Shown piece by piece: positions 46,654-54,268 of a DNA stretch of 64,000 nt. Made by a program: the position numbers and the translations under genes. Source of the stretch: Andalucia godoyi (lineage: Eukaryota; Discoba; Jakobea; Jakobida; Andaluciidae); NCBI GenBank assembly GCA_009859145.1, contig VRVR01000042.1:197332-261331 (forward strand), in the 5' to 3' direction. The first letter of the stretch is position 1; each line of letters begins with the position of its first letter. The notes below the pieces were generated by a model. The model did no database searches and had not been told where the DNA came from. It saw only the letters and a list, made by a program, of their open reading frames with translations.

Positions 46654-47685
46654 ATGTCCCAGTTGTCGAGGATATCCTGGCCGTCATTGTCCGACAGTGC
46701 TTTCATGAACATGGTGGACTCGAAGCTTGTTTCCGAGTCTGAGCTGTCGGCTATGTTTTCGCAGTCTTCTCTTTCAGATGAAATGATTGCTTGCGGCAGA
46801 GAGCTGAGTCAGCCGCTGTCTCAGACGTGGGTGCTTGCGGACTGTGGTCAAAACACTCCCAATAGACTTGGGTATGACAAGTCGGACATTTTGAACGAAG
46901 ACGGATTTTCAGGCTTGGATATTCCGGGTGTTTGCTCGCTGGAAGTGCCGTCACTGAGCAGCACGCCCTGTGGAATGACTGTTCCTTCCAGCGACTCGCA
47001 TCATGGTCGTGATGATGATGACATTGGCGGTGCTGGTGGAGGTGTTATAGAGGATGAGGAGAGGAAGACGGGGTTGGGCGAGGCAATTGAAGATGCGTCC
47101 TGCCATTCGGGCACGTCAACGATGTCGTCGCATGCGAGTGCACTCTCGATACCGTGGTTTGGCGTACCGTTTCAACTGCTCCCGTCCTGTTCAGTGGTTG
47201 TGCTATGGAAACACGGGACAGCGATGCACTCGCCTTGGATTGGCGATGTCCACTCTGATGTATTGAAGACAATGACAAATCGAGTTGGGATCCGGTTCTC
47301 CGGCATTCTTCCGATGTGCATCTCGTGTCGGTTGATTTTGCTCGATGATGGTTCGCAAAGCGGATTTAATAAGATGGTTCCCAAGTCTCGCAAGACCGGA
47401 GTTGCTCCATTCGAATTGTGTTTTCCTGCGGGCGACTTCTCTGGAAAATCCGAAGTGTTTCCGTTCGAGCCGTTTATTATTCCGAAGCCGACAGTTGGCG
47501 TTGGCCTGAATTTGAGGTTCGTGGTTATTGTGCAGGACAACCTCACAGGACGACAGCTCAATATTGTATCAAGCTCCTGCTTCCAAGTTCGGGGTCGACA
47601 GCCCTCCACTCCCGAGGAGAACGAGCGTCGCCGCCTGCGCAACGCGACACGAAGGCTTGGAGAAGAGGAATTGTCAATGCAGTAA
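46654..47685 (+). CDS. Unrecognised protein with beta-rich C-terminal domain
   Basis: A 343-residue protein starting at the ATG 46654. The first ~140 residues are Ser/Asp/Gly-rich and acidic, probably disordered, with an Asp run. Residues ~165-320 look like a single beta-sandwich: strands such as 'FQLLPSCSVVVLWK', 'VGIRFSGILPMCISCRLILL', 'LNLRFVVIVQD' and 'LNIVSSSCFQVRGR' alternate with loops. The last ~25 residues are basic and helical ('ENERRRLRNATRRLGEEE'). An acidic disordered N-terminus, an Ig-like beta domain ending in '-SSSxFxVRGR' and a basic tail recall p53/Rel-like transcription factors. I cannot show homology and regard a DNA-binding role as only a hypothesis. Confidence 0.8.
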   Translation: MSQLSRISWPSLSDSAFMNMVDSKLVSESELSAMFSQSSLSDEMIACGRELSQPLSQTWVLADCGQNTPNRLGYDKSDILNEDGFSGLDIPGVCSLEVPSLSSTPCGMTVPSSDSHHGRDDDDIGGAGGGVIEDEERKTGLGEAIEDASCHSGTSTMSSHASALSIPWFGVPFQLLPSCSVVVLWKHGTAMHSPWIGDVHSDVLKTMTNRVGIRFSGILPMCISCRLILLDDGSQSGFNKMVPKSRKTGVAPFELCFPAGDFSGKSEVFPFEPFIIPKPTVGVGLNLRFVVIVQDNLTGRQLNIVSSSCFQVRGRQPSTPEENERRRLRNATRRLGEEELSMQ

Positions 47686-47894
47686 CGAATACGGGAATGA
47701 GGTGTCCTTTCTTTTTAATTAGCATGAACATGTATTTATGGATGAACAACAATGAAAAGGAAAAAGAAAAGAAAAAGCAGATGTAGAGATTTATGAAATG
47801 TCCAAAAACTGCAGATCATAACGTAATATGACGAGGTGGGGGGGTTGGAAAGAAATTGGCGAGCCAAGAGAAGGAAAAAAGGAGAACACGCGTG

Positions 47895-48437
47895 TTAATA
47901 GTCGCCATAGGCTCGCTTGAAGGACTCCCAGTGACCAGTGGCGTTCGTATCTAAACACCAAGGAACCTCGGAGGTGGCGGACTCGCGATCCAAAGTACAC
48001 GGCCCCAGAGGGAGCCGTAGACCATACATGACCTCACTGGCATCCATTGCAATCTTGCATTTGATGGAGACATGGTCAGACCAACCACACTCTGACATTT
48101 TCCCCAACGCCCGGCACGCCAAAGGAGACGCGTCGATGACTGGCCGGCCAGCAGAGGTCTCCACAGAGCACGAGGGTCCGAGGTCAACAATCTTTAGGTT
48201 CACACTCTGTCCTGTCGAGGAAGAAGAGCACGTGATTGTGGCTCCACATCCGAAGCGCTGCGAGTCAGCCGCATAATACCAGTCGCAGTTTCCGCACGAA
48301 GGGCCGCAGCTCGTTTGCGGATCGCAAAACGACGTCAGGTAGTACATGCCGTCAGCAGGAATATTCTTGTTTACACACACTGCATAGCCCACACAAGCCA
48401 CTGCGAACACGTACGCAAAGCAGAAACCGATTTTCAT
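47895..48437 (-). CDS. Secreted cysteine-rich double-psi beta-barrel protein
   Basis: A 180-residue protein. The ATG at 48435-48437 is chosen because it gives a clean signal peptide ('MKIGFCFAYVFAVACVGYAV'). The mature part has about 14 cysteines. The core, 'VNLKIVDLGPSCS' followed by 'VIDASPLACRALG' and 'GWSDHVSIKCK', matches the double-psi beta-barrel of barwin, expansin (EG45) and RlpA-like proteins: a beta-strand ending in D-x-G-P-x-C, then an 'IDxSxxAxxxL' helix. Related secreted proteins are cell-wall-active, carbohydrate-binding or protease inhibitors. The catalytic Asp of true lytic enzymes cannot be confirmed, so enzyme activity is not claimed. It is secreted or lysosomal. Confidence 0.85.
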   Translation of the reverse strand: MKIGFCFAYVFAVACVGYAVCVNKNIPADGMYYLTSFCDPQTSCGPSCGNCDWYYAADSQRFGCGATITCSSSSTGQSVNLKIVDLGPSCSVETSAGRPVIDASPLACRALGKMSECGWSDHVSIKCKIAMDASEVMYGLRLPLGPCTLDRESATSEVPWCLDTNATGHWESFKRAYGDY

Positions 48438-49119
48438 GATCCAGACTGCACAAGACAAGATGCGGTGGTGTTTTTTAACCCCCCTTCAATTAGGTGCTGA
48501 TTGTGAAAAACGGGGAGAAAGACGGGGAGAAAACAAGAAATCAAAAGAATCGAACCACTTGGCTGTCTTGTCTTGTCATGCTGCACAGGATCCTCTCAGC
48601 GAGCCAGCAAACACTCCGCAGGCTGTGCGTCTACTCGCACGACGTACGACGAGTTTAATTAAACATAATTTCCTCCAACGCAGGCTTGCCGGAAGGTTTG
48701 TCGTTCCGGTAAGTGCCTTCCTGAGAATTTTTTGGCGTTAAAGGACTGTTCGTAAGAGCTCTCTACTGGACCAATTACTCGGCGGAGACAACCACGGAAG
48801 TGGCGTGTAGCGAGCTGCCGCGTCGCGGGCGGAGGGTGCAGCAGCAGCATTTTTTTTCAAAGTTCTTTTTTGCATTTCTTTTGGGTTGATCTTCATTCAG
48901 TAGCAGGTGGGTGGGGGAATAAAAACCCAGCCATGTTATCCGCTGGTATCACAAACTCATCGAACACGAGAAGTTTGGGATTGAAGGGGAGTACTAACAG
49001 ACAGTTGATTGCATCACACGCTACCAACAGCAAAAACAGAAAGCTTTGAAAGCCCAGAGAAATCGCGGGTTTTGCAATGGCCTTGATTTTACGCCGATTG
49101 AGGAAGATACAGAGAATCA
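48438..49119. other. Gap between DPBB gene and PiT gene
   Basis: These 682 bases hold the DPBB promoter and the PiT 3' region. Several short frames look mildly coding. A minus-strand ATG frame at 48659-48850 gives 63 residues starting with an Arg-rich leader, after an A8 run. A plus-strand leader at 48578-48643 resembles a mitochondrial presequence followed by a GTACGA donor-like site. They overlap each other, so at most one is real, and no family is recognised. Confidence 0.35.
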
Positions 49120-50577
49120 TCAAGTAGTAAACATCGCATTGGAAATCCAAAAAATAATGACTGCGAAAATAGCTGACAGTGGAATGGTAACAGCCCACGA
49201 CACCAATATTTTGTACAGAACTCGGAAATTTGTGTGTTTTCTGCCATTCACAAGAGCCACTCCAACAAGGCTTCCGACGGAAATGTGGGTAGTTGACACA
49301 GGAAGTCCCATCATAGTTGCAAGCAGTACGGAAAAGGCGGTGCCAAAATCCGCACAAAACCCCATGGAAAATGACAAACTGGTGATTTTGTGCCCAACAG
49401 TTTCCATTACAAGATGACCCCACAAGCTCAGGCCCAGAGAAATGCCAGATCCTCCCATTACTGCGATCCATAGGGGCATAGAAGTATCGTCTTTGACTTC
49501 TTGCGCATTATCAAGCTCGTACGCTTGCATAATAGCATTAAATGGACCAATCGCGTTAGCGGAATCGTTTCCTCCGTGTGCAAACGCCAACACCGCGGAC
49601 GTCAAGACCATGAGGGTTCCGAACCAGAGTTCCGCAATCTTTAAGCGATGTGCATGCTCCGAATTACCCACATCATTTGGTTTCAATGACGACGTTGAAG
49701 CACGATCTTCTGTCACTTCTTCATCCGTCTCAACCAACGGCTCATGTGCAAGAAGTTCAGCGTCCGCTGCGTCGCTGAGAACTTCAGAAGGTGGAAATTC
49801 GATCCCTGTCTCGGCTGTCTCTAATTCATGCTCGAGATCGTTACGGATGTCAACGCTGTCTGTGCGAGGTGACTTTTTCAGAACGAAAACAAGCACGATT
49901 GCGATAGCGGCGATGCACAACCCGAATCCTAGACTGATAAGAAACGATGCCCAGATCGGAATGTTTGGCCGGAGCTGCGATGGGCTTTTTAAGAACAGGA
50001 TGAAGAGCAGAGATCCACAAACCAGCCCGTACAGAAAAGGAACAAGCCGACGAGTCCACACGTCTGGAGTGCTGCTCTGCAACACGAAAGTCTTGAGTAT
50101 CCAAAAGAACGAAAAGGCAACAGAGAACCCCACGAATGGACTTGCGATCCAAGAAATAGCTGTCGTCCAAATCAAGCTGGTGGAAACGTTGGTGATCCCT
50201 TTGGTGTATATGCACAGCGCAACAACAGAACTGACAATCGCATGCGTGGTGGATACCGGCATCGAGAAGTACGTCGCAAGCATCGTGAAGACAAATGTCG
50301 CAGCAATTGCACTCCACATGCATATCATGAACAGCTGCATCTCGCCAGTGAACAGCGTTGGCGGAAGCAGGGATTTGATTGAATTCGCTACGTACTGACC
50401 CATAAGCACAGTTCCACAAAATTCCAGAATAGAACCGGTAATTGCAGCATTGCGGATTGAAATCGCTTTGGACCCAACAGAAGTGGCCCAAGAATTCGCA
50501 GTGTCATTGGCTCCAATCGAAAGCGAAAATAGAAACGAAACTATCCCTCCCGTCACAACAACAGCAGGGACTCCCAT
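49120..50577 (-). CDS. PiT-family inorganic phosphate transporter (SLC20/PHO4 type)
   Basis: A 485-residue membrane protein starting at the ATG 50575-50577. PiT proteins carry phosphate into the cell with Na+ or H+. Both halves carry the duplicated family signature: 'IGANDTANSWATSVGS' near residue 22 and 'FAHGGNDSANAIGPFNAI' near 322. About ten hydrophobic segments flank an acidic cytoplasmic loop (~236-310), as is usual. The gene is complete at both ends. Its neighbours on the same strand are a receptor cyclase with a phosphate-binding ectodomain and an SPX-VTC polyphosphate polymerase, which puts uptake beside sensing and storage. Confidence 0.95.
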   Translation of the reverse strand: MGVPAVVVTGGIVSFLFSLSIGANDTANSWATSVGSKAISIRNAAITGSILEFCGTVLMGQYVANSIKSLLPPTLFTGEMQLFMICMWSAIAATFVFTMLATYFSMPVSTTHAIVSSVVALCIYTKGITNVSTSLIWTTAISWIASPFVGFSVAFSFFWILKTFVLQSSTPDVWTRRLVPFLYGLVCGSLLFILFLKSPSQLRPNIPIWASFLISLGFGLCIAAIAIVLVFVLKKSPRTDSVDIRNDLEHELETAETGIEFPPSEVLSDAADAELLAHEPLVETDEEVTEDRASTSSLKPNDVGNSEHAHRLKIAELWFGTLMVLTSAVLAFAHGGNDSANAIGPFNAIMQAYELDNAQEVKDDTSMPLWIAVMGGSGISLGLSLWGHLVMETVGHKITSLSFSMGFCADFGTAFSVLLATMMGLPVSTTHISVGSLVGVALVNGRKHTNFRVLYKILVSWAVTIPLSAIFAVIIFWISNAMFTT

Positions 50578-50962
50578 GTTGTTGCAGTACTCGTTTCACA
50601 AGAAAAATCCTACAGCAAAAAAGCAGACGAGAGAAAAGCCATCCAGAGCGGGCCCTCCTCTGAGAGGGGGGGGGGGGAAAGCAAAATAAATTAAAATTAA
50701 AAATATATATAAAGTAGACTGTATGTGAAAAGATCGTGAGAGTGCCCAGACGCCAACAACACAGAGGGGCACTTGATGCCCTTTTCTGCTATTTACCCAC
50801 TCCTGGACTTTCCAAACTTTTCCTCCTCCGATCCACGACACCTCAATTCATCCTCCAGAAAATGCAATCGAAGGGGGAGAGAGATATGCGTTCTTGCCCT
50901 CGTCAACTCAAACTTGAGCGTCCAGGGGGGAGAGGAGGATTTTGTGCACCACGATCTTTACA
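50578..50962 (-). promoter_or_regulatory. Gap between cyclase and PiT genes
   Basis: These 385 bases include a poly-G run (about 50668-50678), an AT-rich ATATATA stretch (50700-50711) and mixed sequence. They should hold the PiT promoter and the cyclase 3' UTR. No gene is seen. Confidence 0.5.
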
Positions 50963-53218
50963 CTATACGTCTGATCGATCCGAGTAAATGTAAAAGGGAG
51001 GATCGACAGGCATCTGAGAAATGGGCAATGGTGGCAGCCGGCTCGGAGCTGCGGAAACAGTGTACGCAGAGTGTGGGTCCGGTCCTGACGCAGGATGCGG
51101 TGTCGATGCACCGCCGGATTCGGGGAAAAGACCTTCTTCCACTAGGTTCTGCGAATACTTGCGCTCGTTCTTCGTCCGCGGCAACGAACGAGACCTCGCC
51201 GGCCGCGATTCGTCGTCATCGATGGACAGCTGGTCTGGAAATTGCGCTGTCGCACGAGCAATGTTGCTCAAATCTTTCGAACTGGCACTGTGGTTACCAC
51301 GAGGAGGAGGGAAGAAGGCTGATCTCAGTCGGTACTTGTTCGGAATCAGCTCCACCATCAACTCGGGAGCAGAGATTCCTTTTAGGGGAACAAATCCAAT
51401 GAACTTCACAAATGGATCGCCACACTTGCGAAGAATGTCGTCTGTGGCAGTTAACTTCGCCCATGTTGCACCGGACACAATAATCTGTCCTCCGTGTCCA
51501 GCGGAAGAAACGCGAGCTGCGAGATTGATGGATGGCGAGAAAAAGTCCCATCGACGAATGCTGGGGTCCCACGATGGTTCTGCAAATCCACAGTGAATCC
51601 CCATTCTGACACGCAAGCCACGGAAGATGCACACGGAAGGGCGCTCCGGGTGTTCGGGATCCTTGGCGTACTGTTCTTTGCAGATGGACTGCGGCCAGTC
51701 GGCCAGCATAAACGCCTCCTGAACACCAAGCGTCCACTTGACGGCGTCCATGAACTCTTGGAACACAAGGAACAGCGAGTCACCTTCACTTTTGACGATG
51801 TAGCCGTGAAACTTTGCTGCCAGTTCACGCATGATTTCGTAGTGCATGTGAACGGCACGCTGCATGTGAACAGGCGACTCTTCCCAGAGAGCAGTGGATC
51901 CTTGTACGTCCGTGAACACAATTGCAATATCGCCATGAGGGGGTCTTTCGGAGTCTCCAGACACAATTCTCGACAGCGCAACGCGGCGTTTGTGCGTGTA
52001 CCACGAAAATCCAATGAGCGTCGCGATCACGAGAAGTCCCACTACAGAAAATACGGCTACAAGAATGAGCGTTGTTCCGGTCAGCTGCGTATCCGAACTC
52101 CCGGAAACGGATGCTTTTGGAAGCGGAACGAGGTCATACAGATACTCCCCGTTGACCGACACTCCCTTCAAAATGAGAGTAATCCGATCTCGCAGCGCCG
52201 CTGACAGTGGAACCATGGTGTTATCATTGAGAATCGAGTCCGCCTGTGCTTCTGTCAGGAACCAGTTCACGAACCGCAGGACTTCCAGAGCTTGAGTCCG
52301 CGATGACTGGGTAGTGTTGTGCACCATGAAGTACGTATAACTCGCGATGGGCCAAGAGAGCGTTCCGGGAGCATCCGTAATCGTCGCGATCATCCGGAAG
52401 GGGCTTTGAAACACGCTTCCAAAATCGGTCATGGCAGACTGGATCGTTCCGCTTGTCGCAGACACCGTGTTGTTCGCCTTGTTAATCAGTCTGCTCAATG
52501 CAACATCGAAATAAACGGCAGAGGCAGGGTTCAGATATCCGATGCTGTATGTGTTTGCAAGAATCTGAAATGAGACTCCCCGATTTTGCAGCCCATAGTA
52601 CTGCACAACAGGCCAGGTCGGTATGGAATTCACGCCTATTACAGTACCGAAGCCAGAAGGATCAAACTGCGAAAGGGCACTAGTAAATGCTTCGGTGGTA
52701 CCGCTCTTGTCTTGCCGAACAACAATACTAATCCGCTGGGTGGGAAGCGACAGCGAGGGATTCAGAGCGACTATTTGAGAATCGTTCCACCATCGGATTG
52801 CACCGAGGAAGATCTGGGCAGTCACGTATCTCGACAGAACCAACTGCCCCGAAGAGATGCCCGGTAAGTTGTACCCAATCACAACAGCGCCAGCAAACGA
52901 CGGGAACATTACGACGTCTGTGCTGTTCCTGTTATTCTTTTCGGCCGCAGAAAGATCCTCGTCGCTGCCCGCAAAGTCTACAGCGCTTGACAAGATCTGC
53001 GACTTGCCCGATCCAGATCCCGTCGCGGCATACGTAATTTTCACTGCATTGTCTCTCGACGAGCCAAATGCAACAGCCCATGCATTGTAGACATCCGCTG
53101 CAAACGACGAGCCAGCGCCAGAAACGGAAACTTGCGCTCCGCTGGAAAACGAAACCGTAGATGAAAGAAGGAGCAGAAGGAACACGGCAGCTAACGACAT
53201 GCAAGGACTCTTTTTCAT
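50963..53218 (-). CDS. Receptor adenylyl cyclase with PstS-like phosphate-binding ectodomain
   Basis: A 751-residue single-pass receptor starting at the ATG 53216-53218. A signal peptide (1-28) leads into a PstS-type periplasmic phosphate-binding domain (~29-365). Motifs lining the bacterial phosphate site are present: 'SGAGSSFAADVYNAW', 'VDFAGSDEDLS', 'IFLGAIRWWND' and 'VVRQDKSGTTEAFT' (Arg 168, Ser-Gly-Thr 172-174). One membrane helix (~381-405) follows, then a class III cyclase domain (~430-625). Metal-binding aspartates are at 437 ('VFTDVQGSTALWE') and 480 ('KSEGDSLFLVF'). Lys 476 and Asp 558 specify ATP rather than GTP, and Asn 565 and Arg 569 sit in 'INLAAR'. The C-terminal ~125 residues are disordered. 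The predicted job is to turn extracellular phosphate into a cAMP signal; direction and ligand are inferred. The ectodomain looks bacterial in origin. Confidence 0.93.
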   Translation of the reverse strand: MKKSPCMSLAAVFLLLLLSSTVSFSSGAQVSVSGAGSSFAADVYNAWAVAFGSSRDNAVKITYAATGSGSGKSQILSSAVDFAGSDEDLSAAEKNNRNSTDVVMFPSFAGAVVIGYNLPGISSGQLVLSRYVTAQIFLGAIRWWNDSQIVALNPSLSLPTQRISIVVRQDKSGTTEAFTSALSQFDPSGFGTVIGVNSIPTWPVVQYYGLQNRGVSFQILANTYSIGYLNPASAVYFDVALSRLINKANNTVSATSGTIQSAMTDFGSVFQSPFRMIATITDAPGTLSWPIASYTYFMVHNTTQSSRTQALEVLRFVNWFLTEAQADSILNDNTMVPLSAALRDRITLILKGVSVNGEYLYDLVPLPKASVSGSSDTQLTGTTLILVAVFSVVGLLVIATLIGFSWYTHKRRVALSRIVSGDSERPPHGDIAIVFTDVQGSTALWEESPVHMQRAVHMHYEIMRELAAKFHGYIVKSEGDSLFLVFQEFMDAVKWTLGVQEAFMLADWPQSICKEQYAKDPEHPERPSVCIFRGLRVRMGIHCGFAEPSWDPSIRRWDFFSPSINLAARVSSAGHGGQIIVSGATWAKLTATDDILRKCGDPFVKFIGFVPLKGISAPELMVELIPNKYRLRSAFFPPPRGNHSASSKDLSNIARATAQFPDQLSIDDDESRPARSRSLPRTKNERKYSQNLVEEGLFPESGGASTPHPASGPDPHSAYTVSAAPSRLPPLPISQMPVDPPFYIYSDRSDV

Positions 53219-54268
53219 CGCAGCGCAACGGGGATGTTTTTGAGGATGATTTTACAGGCTGGGTGAACTCAAAAGTACATAAATCCCGTACAAAATATCA
53301 GTGAAGGGTGGACTGGATATGGCATGTATTCAGCAGAGAAATGTGATTTTTTTTTTTTTTTTTTGGAATAGAGAAGAAGAGTGGAAAAAACTCAGTCTGG
53401 AAAACGGCCAGTCCGTTCGGACCATCCACAGTTTGCTGCCAAGGTCCGCTCAGTCTAGGAACAGCTTTCACAGTGGAACGAAGTCTGCTGGTAGCAGCTT
53501 CTGGAAATTTACGGGATGTATGTCCCATACGTTGTCTTCAATCCCTTTTTGAACGCCTTCAGAGAAATCTGGAGAAGCAGAAAGGGGGATACTGCTGCGA
53601 CCGCTGTTTCTGCAGTTTTTGCAGTTTCTGCTGCGACGGCTGCAACAATCCATTCTTCCGCTGGCTAACACGGCTGGGGTTGCTGGTTTTTGTCACCCGC
53701 CTACATTTCACACTAGTCATGGTTGATCATTGCAGCAGTCTCTGGGCGGAACTGGAAAAGTGGCCTCATGCCAGCATCTGGCGCGCATTTTTGTGCCGGA
53801 TGCAGCGTTTCTTCCCTTCTGCCGGCTCCCTCCGCACCGTACGAAATGGGGTCGAATTTCGGAAGGATGATGGTGTCTTACTCTCTCATACAGCCTTTTT
53901 GCAAGCTTGCGACGCATGTCCGTTGTCAGGTTACGGATCTGCTGATGTATCCGCAATCACGCGCCTCTTGTCGAAAGTCTTGTGCACATCAGACGGGAGA
54001 ATAAACATTCAAGGATACATGAGTGAAAGAAAATATCAAAAGAAAATAAAAACGATCAGAAAAATGGACGACAATGCTTAGAGATGCTTTGTGAAAGAAC
54101 GGTTCCCGGAAAGGATGAAGCAAGATTATTCGATTAACAAAACGCAGGGGGTTTGGAGGAGCAGCCGATCTGTTCACACATGCATGTGTCTGTTTGATCA
54201 TGTGTGCTTCACCAGAACCGGTAAGAAAATGTGCCAGACAATGGATTTACTTAACTTCGCATATGCAT
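53219..54268. other. Gap upstream of receptor cyclase and downstream of VTC gene
   Basis: A 1050-base gap. A poly-T run (53348-53364) lies in the cyclase promoter. A possible small plus-strand gene is listed at 53719-54081. A perfect 14-base palindrome, ACACATGCATGTGT, lies near 54176-54189 in the VTC 3' flank. Confidence 0.45.
53719..54081 (+). CDS. Possible small hypothetical protein
   Basis: A 120-residue frame from an ATG at 53719, with a mixed composition that looks more protein-like than the surrounding frames ('SLWAELEKWPHASIWRAF', 'HTAFLQACDACPLSGYG', 'GRINIQGYMSERKYQKK') and a basic C-terminus. The same frame continues upstream as a Cys-rich stretch from TGC repeats, without a better ATG. 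The other plus frames and one minus frame are also open here, which weakens the case. No family is recognised, and transcript evidence would be needed. Confidence 0.3.
   Translation: MVDHCSSLWAELEKWPHASIWRAFLCRMQRFFPSAGSLRTVRNGVEFRKDDGVLLSHTAFLQACDACPLSGYGSADVSAITRLLSKVLCTSDGRINIQGYMSERKYQKKIKTIRKMDDNA

Noticed and set aside
48893-49471. A second minus-strand frame running across the PiT stop codon
   Set aside because: PiT already ends at the usual family length; the hydrophobic downstream part is more likely 3' UTR, although a frameshifted tail cannot be fully excluded.
49442-50398. A 318-residue plus-strand open frame
   Set aside because: It is antisense to the PiT transporter coding region, whose family match is clear; a by-product of codon usage.
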